64,000 nucleotides of DNA from assembly GCA_963556195.1 (NCBI GenBank), contig OY744519.1:107383500-107447499 (forward strand), read 5' to 3'. This DNA is from Sepiola atlantica. Taxonomy: Eukaryota > Mollusca > Cephalopoda > Sepiida > Sepiolidae. A model generated the notes under the pieces. That model was not told the origin of the DNA and ran no database searches. It was given only the letters and a program-made list of their open reading frames with translations. This document shows, piece by piece, positions 55,851-64,000 of this stretch. A program made the position numbers and the translations under genes. Within the stretch, counting starts at the first letter, position 1. The number at the start of each line of letters is the position of its first letter.

Positions 55851-57029
55851 TAAAAATATATAGTTTTATTTACAAATTTTTTAAAACAAAAAGTTATAAG
55901 CAAACGAATTGAACAAATAAAAAAAACATTTCAATACAAAGATGTTGTGCAGAGATGGCGTCACACAATTTGAAAAAAAGTATTTTCTGAGTGACTTTCA
56001 TGCCACGGGAATTCCTTTCGATAGGAATCAAAGTGAGATTTTCTACAATCGAGCATTAATTTAATAAACCGTTCATGGCGATTCCAATAACTTTCCATTG
56101 TCTGTGTATTGTAGTTATTGTTTGGATTCATCAAATAATGTTTTGTAAATGAAACTTTTTTTTGTAATTGAAACTGTGTGTATGTATAACAAAACGTGCT
56201 TGTAAATTAAACTATGTATTTTTTAGGCTAATAGTAAAGCTTATTGTAAATATAAACCTTTTTTTATAGTAATAGTTTTTGTAAATAAACCCTTTTTTAA
56301 ATTAAAAATCCGTGAAAGCAAAGTTATAATCAAAGTTTATGATTCGACCGGAAATAAAAGTTTAAAAAATCGGAGTCAAGGCAAAAGATGTCTTTTTGTT
56401 CGTTGCTCATTCTGGGGTGTCTCTAATACATTTGATCCAAAGTATAGAGCTCAACACGTTTATTTCTGTCATTTACAAGTAAAAATGAAAACAGATAAGA
56501 TGCTGAGTGTGCAATGAACCCTTGCGGTTCATCCAGACATGCGTTTCATAGCTGCGTTTTATTTCTTAACGTCAAGAATCAGTAAGGAGACACAACCCTG
56601 ATCTCTCTGTTAATGAGATCAAGGAGGAGATTACTCTGGATCCTGCAAACCTTCATAAGACTAAGTATCTAAAATAAGAGTCATTGTCTGATAGTCGGCC
56701 GTTGGTCTGTCACACTGAAGGCTTAAATAATATTTTCATCACTAAACGCGCGGATTGAATGGAAATTGATGCAGCTTAAGAATATTTGTTTTTGTTCTTT
56801 TCTGTTTCGACGACCAAAGAGTGCTCCATTCGTTTTTACAAAGAGATTTGCATTACACAACTTGGAAAGCATCATGCACTTCATACTATTTAGTACATGA
56901 TCAGAGGTAAAATTCATAAGGATTTTCATTGGGCTAAATTATGATAGTGGTCAGGCGAAATAAGGACTGAGTCTGTTTGCAGGACATAACAATCTTGTCA
57001 AATTTTTATTGCTATATTCTTTTCTTTTA
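55141..57029. other. AT-rich sequence, no gene seen; small tandem repeats
   Basis: A 100-bp unit (AAAACAGTCATCTTGTT ... ACAATATAAA) occurs twice at about 55545-55730. (TA)n at 55811-55847. 56130-56300 has repeated TTGTAAAT-AAAC segments. Confidence 0.5.
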
Positions 57030-57400
57030 GTAATGAACAACTTGAGGATAAGGGTCAGTGAGTTTGTCAGGTGAACGGTGAGACGAACACCTTAAGAATT
57101 GGAGACGATGATTGAAACTGGGCAGAATTTGATTATTTAAGAGGACGCCTCAAAAAGAATTTGTTAATATTGGACTTGAAAACGACAATGTTGTAGTCAG
57201 CTGGGAAGCAACCGCATGGTATGGTGTTCCACGACGGGTAGTTCTTGGAAATAAACTCTGCTCATGGAAGTTCCGTTCAACTCCAGGTTCATAGAGAAAG
57301 AAAAAAATCATTTACAGTGGTTGTAGATAAACGATCTTTGCTGTGAATGTTTTACAGGAAGGGGGCAGATATTGGAGCTCAGTCGAGCATCTACCATGAA
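57030..57400 (-). mobile_element. LINE 3' end
   Basis: Minus strand 3' box (TGACCCTTATCCTCAAGTTG) followed upstream by the coding end (GTTGTAGTCAGCTGGGAAGC, TGTTCCACGACGGGTAG on the plus strand, i.e. W-N...PSDYN). Frame decayed. Confidence 0.7.
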
Positions 57401-57808
57401 AAAGATGGGTTTTTTTATACTTGATCACTAAGATGGTTCAACCTTGTTTGTAAAAAAAATAATAGTAATAGTAATAATATTTCTATTAGCCCAATAAAAA
57501 TGTACTGCTGAGTACAAAATGTATGTATATATTCTAGTATCATTTCCATGCCTTACTACAGGCATCCATGTCCCTATTTACCTCCCTATTAGGGCAGAGA
57601 TAGACACACGGTTGATTTTTAATGTGGAGAAAATCAAGCTCTTCAAAAAGAGGTACTCTGGGTTGGGACAAAAAAATTACCTCAATCTTGAAGTATTTCT
57701 CCTGCATTGACCGAGTGTTATGTTTTCACTTAGCGGTTTGTGTATAAACCATTATACACCCGTGTCATCGTTGTCGGGAACCCAGGTTCTTGCTTGTCAA
57801 TGGATAAA
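57401..57808. other. No gene seen
   Basis: Nothing recognised. Confidence 0.5.
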
Positions 57809-58090
57809 ATCACTCGGACGCCAATGTTCAGTTTTTAATATAGGTTTATTACAAAGAGAAGAACAGCCACAGAAACAATCAGAGAGACTGGTTACTTTTG
57901 TACGCATGAGAGAGAGAAAGATAGACAGATAGATAGACGGATATCTCGTCTTGCTACACTTAATTACATTGTGCGCGCCGGCCTCCATTAAGGAAAGCAC
58001 CCCGGGCATGTCTTTCCAGCTCAAAGTCTCGCCAGCCAAGAAACAGAAAATCTCTGTCCGGAAGTTACGTGTCTTTTTCGACTTTCATGT
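57809..58090 (-). mobile_element. LTR with primer-binding site (candidate)
   Basis: Minus strand: GTAATAAACCTATATT (poly(A) signal), AAAACTGAACA, then TTGGCGTCCGAGTGATTTTA, resembling a retroelement primer-binding site. The outer LTR border near 58090 is a guess. No coding region remains. Confidence 0.4.
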
Positions 58091-58110
58091 TCTGGGGTAA
58101 CCTCTGACCA

Positions 58111-58505
58111 TTAAGGTGTCACTAAAACTTTTTGATTCAAACAAAAGCCCTTGTTATGTAACACGAGGACAGAAAAGATGAAGTGTAGTATTAGAAGAGA
58201 TTTAAAAAAAAAACAAGGCACATTGCCACAGAAGCATAAATGAACACTGTGATAGGGGCCAGATCTATAGAGGGATAATCTGAATGAAGAGTTGGCCAAC
58301 AAGATGTTTGTTCACATTACATTTAAATTTTTGCATGTTGTTATGGTCGGGGAAACAGTGAGCAGGGAGGGAATTCCAAGGGCAAGCGGTTCGGGGAAAG
58401 GAGCTTTAGAGTAAAAAATCTTCCATCTATGGACCTTTAGAGTGGCAGGGTATGATTTTTTCGCTAGTCGAGTATTTATGCTTAGAGGGTACAAGTGCAT
58501 AAAAG
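58111..58505 (-). mobile_element. LINE RT C-terminus and 3' region, second subfamily
   Basis: Minus strand frame 58500-58312 has FYSKAPFPEPLALGIPSLLT, VSPTITTCKNLNVM (the FHSF-P-LWNSLP and NNLQKF region of LINE C-termini), followed by the 3' sequence CTAATACTACACTTCATCTT, TTCTGTCCTCGTG. It differs from the main LINE family and shares its 3' part with 32228-32260. Confidence 0.6.
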
Positions 58506-59009
58506 TTCATCGGAACCCATCCCGTAGAAGTACTTGTAAAACAATTTGCACCTGTATGTCTATTTTATTTTAATTAAATTTTTTTTTTTTGCTTAGTTTT
58601 CAATTATTTTGATTTTTCAATTTTTATCTATCATTGAATCTACCTCAACAGTCACCTCGGGGAACTGACCGGCAAGGTAATTCTCAATGGACCCGTAATT
58701 GCTCAACATTTCTTTGCGTTCTTCAAACAGACTGAATTGTTAAAAGGAAGCCACGCTTTAAAACATCGATTATTGTTTCAAAGTTCAAAACAACTTTTTA
58801 TTCTTTGCCCCGGCCAGTTATGGCAGACCACAAAGGCAGATCAATGAGAAAACTTAAAAGTGGATGGTCACATTACAAGGGCGCCATGGATAACCAGCCC
58901 GAATCCCAAATCAATGATATTCTCAAAGTTGTGTCAATATCTCAAAATTTGAATTTGTCGTCATGACTCGGATCTATTACTTTGTGAACCATATATATAT
59001 ATTTGATTA
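58506..59009. other. No gene seen
   Basis: Nothing recognised. Confidence 0.5.
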
Positions 59010-59643
59010 TCTATCTTTATAAACTCAGGTATGTTTATATGTTTATATATTTGTATGTACAGGATTCAATCCTAAACTAATTAACCGATCATTGTGAATT
59101 TTAAAATGCAGCTACTCTGCATAAAGGGGTCCAAATGTGGGTTATATTTAGTTTAATTACGTTTTATGCAAACAGAGTAAAATGGGGGTGGAAGCCTCTT
59201 CGTGAAAATTCAGATACCACTGATGTTTGTCAAATTTTAACAATAGGTATTAGACATCAATTAATACATATTTCCCAAATTTCAGTTTCTTTGAAGTATT
59301 TTAAAGGAGTTTTATGGCGCATAATATGGACACAACTTCTCATCTGAAAATTCAAATATTTCAGATTTGCATTGAACTTGATCCATAGTCATTAGATACT
59401 AATTAAGCAAAATCCCCATGAATTTCAATTTCTTAAAACTCCTTAAGCTTAAGCTTTAAAAGTTAGACATTTTGTAGAATCAAAATCATTTAATGGATAT
59501 TGATAAAAATTAGAATAAAGGAGATAATTAGACATGAGATTTAATATCATTATATCTTGATTTTAATCATTGTAAGGGGACATAAAATGGTTCAAATGTT
59601 TGTGAAATTAATTTTACCCGTCCTGGAATGGGTATTCTTCTTG
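59010..59643 (+). mobile_element. Helitron-like family R3, copy C
   Basis: A|TCTATCTTTATAAACTCAGG to CCCGTCCTGGAATGGGTATT, CTTCTTG|T. The terminal CTTG before T is one change from CTAG|T. Best-preserved of the three copies (634 bp). Confidence 0.7.
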
Positions 59644-59879
59644 TTTACTCTACAAAACCTTGTCTCTGCAATATGTGTATGCAACAATTATTCGATGAAA
59701 TTGTAATTAGCTAAACAATGGAATATATTTCTGGCAATATATTATGCATAACACTATGTTTGGGTGGACAATCGCGTTTGCGTAGATATACATCTCTGTG
59801 TGGTAGTATTTGGATAGATTTACTGGTTATAAGCTATCCTTATAAGTAATCAAATTTTGTTCACTGCATTCATCATTTT
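59644..59879. other. No gene seen
   Basis: Nothing recognised. Confidence 0.5.
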
Positions 59880-59985
59880 CAGTCCTCTCGTAATATTCTG
59901 ACAATCTATTCATCTCATTAATCCTTATCCTCGAGTGGCTTTTAGCCTTGATAAGTGATGACTAATTAGTAAATTAAAACAAAAT
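59880..59985 (+). mobile_element. LINE 3' tail
   Basis: CATCTCATTAATCCTTATCC, TCGAGTGGCTTTTAGCCTTG, ATAAGTGATGACTAATTAGT and an A-rich end. Confidence 0.75.
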
Positions 59986-60984
59986 TGGTGAGTTTGCATT
60001 CCAGTTAAATGAACGGTTTGATTGTTAGTCATATAAAATCTTAGATCATCTTTTGCTGGTAGTTGGAGGCATGTACAAGACCAAATTCCATTGGCTTGTC
60101 TATGATGTCAATCGGCCAATTAGAATGGGTTATGGAAAAGAGCCTTCTTGGAAAATGCATTCTAAAGAGTCAAGATTTCGTCATGAGAAGAAAAAGTAGA
60201 AAAATTAACTTGAGCCCTGAACGTCTGCATGATAGGCGTAGGTTGGGAGAGAAGATTTCGCATAAACTTTTTTGAGGTTTTGCAGATCCGACAGACATTT
60301 TAAGTTCACATCCTTCTCAAGTAAAGTGATAATAGTAGCATACCTGTCTAGTACCTGAGTATTGTATGTTAATTGTGCCGACGACTCCAAACTTTGATGT
60401 GTACATTTGTTGTTCTCCTCCTTGCACTGAGGCAATTTGCTATGCGTGTCTGAATTTGTTCCTGTGAAATAGCTGAAATCAAAGGTCATGAGACATACTT
60501 TTCTTATGATAAAGAAGGCAGTTAATTCGAGAACACTACATGTAGAGAACGAAGGTTTATGGAGTCGCAACCTTATAATTAATTAGATCATCGTTGGCTA
60601 ATTACATCGACGATAATTATAATAATCTCATAGGCAGAGATAGAATGAGAGCAAAAGAGAAAGAGGAGGTCAGTTTATAAGCGCATTGCTTTTTAGATAA
60701 CAAATTCGGTTATCAATTTTTGAAAACATTTTTTTGTGGACTTAGAATGACTGGAGTAGGGTTATAAGTGTAGATTTGCTCTATCTCACGATATTAAGTA
60801 CTATCCACTTAATACTGTTAATACAACTAAATCCAACACCGGAGCACTCACATATTGGTGATAGGGAACTGTTATAGCAATACTTACACTCCCAACGAAG
60901 TTGAACATTTTTATTTTTTCATATTAACACAAACACCTGATAAGGATAAATTTCAACCACTCCCTGAAAGACATTCCCATTAAC
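59986..60984. other. No gene seen
   Basis: Frames of 70-121 residues at 60063-60570 are not recognised. Confidence 0.45.
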
Positions 60985-61330
60985 CTTCCACGTTGTACTC
61001 ACAAACAAAACTGAACACTTCATCGAACGAATGCGGTGGAAAGCCGATTTCTTCCTCATTGAAGAAGACAACAAAAACTAAATAAAATGCACACCAAGAT
61101 TCCAACAAATGGAACCCTTTGAAAGGGAATTAATTGACTTAGTAAGAAAAACGAAATTCAGAAGCCGGTGAACTTCTAAAAAAGAACTACAAAATCAATA
61201 TAAAACTCCAACAAAATATATACATCCTTGCTAACAAAGCAAAAAATATATATGCTTCAAATCCAAACAACCAGAAAAATCTCTTTAAAAAGCCCCGAAA
61301 TCATACAAAATCACCACCTTAAATCAAGTA
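60985..61330 (+). pseudogene. Decayed retroelement ORF fragment (candidate)
   Basis: Conceptual translation shows LTNKTEHFIERMRWKADFFL, MEPFERELIDLVRKTKFRSR, then IYILANKAKNIYASNPNNQK, with stops between. The pattern (ERMRWKA-F, then FE-DL--MV--IKF, then a F-ADKT-N-Y motif) recalls the region upstream of RT in some animal retroelements. Family uncertain. Confidence 0.4.
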
Positions 61331-61459
61331 GCAAGGATAAGGCCATGACGACTGGAAATAATACCATGATAAGCAAAGAGAGACTGATGTTATTTCGGAT
61401 TTTCCTTCTTCTCAACTAGTTGCACAACCAAGACTTGAGAGTCTAGTCTACCCTACTGT

Positions 61460-61965
61460 TTAATCCATAGCTGCATTGTACAAAATCGATTTTGCAATCT
61501 AATGGGAGATGATCGCTTCTCTTTTCTGCAGCTCCTTTCTCACAAAAGAGACGTTGCTAGTCTTTCTCTACCGTTATTTCCATGGTAGATGCTCGACTGA
61601 GCTCCAATCACTGGTCTCCTTTTGTAAAACAGTCACAACAATAATTTGTCTTCTTACGAACATTGGAAAGAACATCCCTTTCATACTCTGTGTACCTAAA
61701 ACGAAACAGAAAATCCATGAGCAGAGTTTCCTTCCTAGAAATTCCCTCACCTGCAGAACACGTAGCTGTCGGACTGCTTTTCTACAGACTACAACGTGGT
61801 CGTTTTCAAGTACAATGTCAACAAATAAATAAAATTTTCTCCATTTTTTTCATCGTTTTCAATCTTCTCATGATACTGTTTTAGCCGCTAACTGACAATT
61901 TCATTAAGCCTTAGCCTCGAGTGGCTTTTGGCTTTTCTAAGTGGTGCCACATTAGTATAAAAATG
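61460..61965 (+). mobile_element. LINE 3' end (RT C-terminus)
   Basis: Conceptual LLSHKRDVASLSLPLFPW, then RYFHGRCSTELQSLVSFCKT, VPKTKQKIHEQSFLPRNS, and the 3' box CCTTAGCCTCGAGTGGCTTT, TGGCTTTTCTAAGTGGTG. Confidence 0.8.
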
Positions 61966-62569
61966 ATTACAAAACACAAATGGCAAATTCTGAGACCAAG
62001 AAAATAGCAACAACATTAAATCTAGAGCCCAAAGCAAACCACATACCAAAAATACACGTTTTTGTGCCAATGAAGGAAGGACAATGAAACTGACTACAGA
62101 AACAGATCCACGTACCGACTAATATAACCAACAATAAATTAAGAAAGGTCAGAAAAAATACTAGATTACATTTGTAGCAGTGATAGACTGTCTTTGCTTT
62201 GATATTTAAAAGTATTTTTCCATTGTCGAAAGAACTAGTTATCTGAGGAAAGTTAGCTGAAATATCAGCCAATCAGACCTCTTGGTGCAGTAATACAAGT
62301 TACTTGACTTTTTATAGCAAAGTACAGAATTGAGTCATACAGAAAACTTACCGTAACCAGCGAGTGAAGTGACGCACCAGTACGCTCTGCCTCCCTCACC
62401 CAGAGGAATTATAAAACTGATACCAACTTTTATTTGCTGACACATGCACACATACACACATTGACTACTGAACTTTTCAGACTTACTGAAGAACTGAACA
62501 ATTCTTTCATACAAATTTTTGGTCCCCCGATTTATAACATTGGGGGACTTATGTTTTGAGGCATGTCCG
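61966..62569. other. No gene seen
   Basis: Nothing recognised. Confidence 0.5.
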
Positions 62570-63060
62570 TCCGGATTTTTCTCCGCAACCATCCATTGAA
62601 TTTCTCTGAAATTTTGCATGAAGTTGTAACTTTGGTCAGGTTAGAAAGTGACATTCTCCAATTTTTGAAAAAAATCTGGTTAGCCCCCCAGGGGGGGTCA
62701 AAAGGCCCCGAAATGGCAAAAAATGACATTTTTTGCCCCATAACTTTTCATCCATCCATTCAATTTCTCTGAAACTTGGCCAAAATGTGGAGGCAATTGT
62801 TCCTAATAGAAGATAAGTATCGCTGACCTTGGAAAAAATCTGGTTCGCGCCCCCAGGGGGTCAAAATCCCCCAAAATAGCAAAAAATGACCCTTTTCTCT
62901 CATAACGTTTGATCCATCCATTCAATTTTTCTGAAACTTGGCCAAAATGTAGAGGCAATTGATCTGGATATAAAATGAGCATCCTTGACCTAAAAAAATT
63001 CTGGTTCGCACCCCTAGGGGGTCAAAGGGGGGGTCAAAAATGCCCCAAATTGCCCAAATT
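62570..63060. repeat. Tandem repeat, 162-bp unit, 3 copies
   Basis: CATCCATTCAATTTCTCTGA recurs at 62590, 62753 and 62915 (spacing 163 and 162), each followed by CTTGGCCAAAATG-, AAAATCTGGTT-, a CCCCCAGGGGG-type palindrome and CAAAAAATGAC. The unit is close to 54 codons, so open frames cross it, but the stops and lack of similarity argue against coding. Confidence 0.9.
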
Positions 63061-63207
63061 TATTGCATTTTACACTCGCCACATCGAGTCACATACAGAG
63101 GGGGACCACGCATGCGCGGCTTGTTATACTTGTTGTAAATACTTGAATGTGAGAAGACTTCGAACTGTTTTTTGTTTGTTGTACCACAAATAAATAGTAT
63201 TAATTCT

Positions 63208-63790
63208 TCTATATATATATATATAAAAGTCAATGTTTGTTGGTATGTTATAGAAATCGATATATTAACAGTTAGAACTTTAAAATAAATTTCAATAAAG
63301 TTAAAAATTTTCACAGAATATAATAAGACGATTGAAATTTTCCTCTGATTCCATCTGGGGTAACTAGAGGTAATTATCGGTTAGGTTCATAAAATAACTG
63401 AAATATATTAAAATGTAAAGAAACGAAATTAATTTTAAAAAATAGGTTTTCTTTGTTTCATAAAATAAAATATTACACACAGAATATATCAGTGAAGAAT
63501 GTATTTAAAAAATGGTTTAAGCATTTGAATAATTATTTTAATTCGTATTTTTAAGATTTAAAATAAACGAATTCGTTTCGATTCATTAAAGCCATTTGCC
63601 GTTTTACAGCTGTCTTTACGAACAAGTAGTTTTTTTAAGGAAACACTAGCAATGATTTTATTGACCATATACTGCAAATCTTATTTTAAACTTTTCTTTC
63701 AAGGCAAAAATTGTAAACATGATTATATTTAAAATTATTTCTAACCAGCAAAATATGTTCACACAGGCAATGCTGGGTGAATACCGCTAG
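63208..63790 (+). mobile_element. Non-autonomous Helitron-like element, copy 2
   Basis: Starts TCTATATATATATAT, AAAAGTCAATGTTTGTTGG and ends GGCAATGCTGGGTGAATACC, GCTAG followed by T. Aligns along its length with 599-1133, in the same orientation. Confidence 0.75.
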
Positions 63791-64000
63791 TATTTTAAAA
63801 AAAGATTTTCATTTTATATATCATCTGAAATCATAGCTTTACTTACAATCACCTCTAATCTGCTTTACATTAGTATCAAACTTTTAAAAAATCACTAAAA
63901 CTCCATCAATAGTAGGAGACCAAATATGTCACCAATTGGTTTGCGGACATCAAAGATAAAAACAAAACCGCCTTCATCTAATTCGATATCAAAGATTCTA
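63791..64000. other. No gene seen
   Basis: AT-rich end of window. Confidence 0.5.

Noticed and set aside
62563..63193. Small plus-strand frames across the 162-bp repeats
   Set aside because: No similarity to known proteins; stops separate the units and the repeat is better explained as a satellite.

Overview
This window looks like repeat-dominated, non-genic DNA from an animal nuclear genome. It is AT-rich, full of long (TA)n, (GT)n, (CT)n and (GAT)n microsatellites, and packed with decayed eukaryotic transposable elements: non-LTR retrotransposons, a Gypsy integrase, LTR remnants, Merlin DNA transposons, Helitron-like elements, tRNA-, 5S- and U2-related SINE-like repeats, and MITEs. The mix suggests a lophotrochozoan, probably a mollusc such as a cephalopod, but that is inference; no host marker gene is present. 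I found no convincing host protein-coding exon. Every recognisable reading frame is a fragment of a mobile element, usually frameshifted.

Layout. 1-6 kb: part of a minisatellite, a Helitron-like element, two copies of a SINE that seems to carry a U2 snRNA-derived head, long foldbacks and a 5S rRNA-derived repeat. 6.7-10.3 kb: a 1.34-kb Merlin element with a decayed transposase, set in an outer inverted repeat, plus a broken-off Merlin piece and two Helitron-type ends. 10.5-13.4 kb: a telomere-type repeat, a second 5S copy, one non-LTR element inserted into another with an 11-bp target duplication, and a second minisatellite. 15-22.4 kb: the third U2-type SINE, a Gypsy integrase remnant, LINE 3' ends and several Helitrons. 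22.4-33 kb: dispersed repeats, a perfect 74-bp palindrome, two near-complete hammerhead ribozyme motifs downstream of tRNA-like sequences, and an LTR with primer-binding site. 33-45 kb: a tandem duplication, a MITE with a 7-bp target duplication, a 1.46-kb Helitron carrying about 19 copies of a 51-bp repeat, a third tRNA-like plus hammerhead-like element, and the longest LINE fragment. 46-64 kb: more LINE 3' ends, a palindromic (CAT)n(GAT)n tract, a second Merlin-family element set in a LINE poly(A) tail, a solo-LTR candidate, a 162-bp tandem repeat and a Helitron related to the one at the left edge.

Most interesting are two coherent small-element systems. First, tRNA-like sequences are followed about 30-45 nt later by type I hammerhead ribozyme cores (29.2, 30.1 and, degenerate, 39.5 kb). 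The stems differ in sequence but keep pairing, as expected of self-cleaving retrozyme-like SINEs. Second, a SINE family appears to start with U2 snRNA sequence (2.6, 5.7, 15.4 kb), and the head plus the start of the body seems to have been amplified into minisatellites (1-265 and 12.8-13.3 kb). All elements here look non-autonomous or dead.
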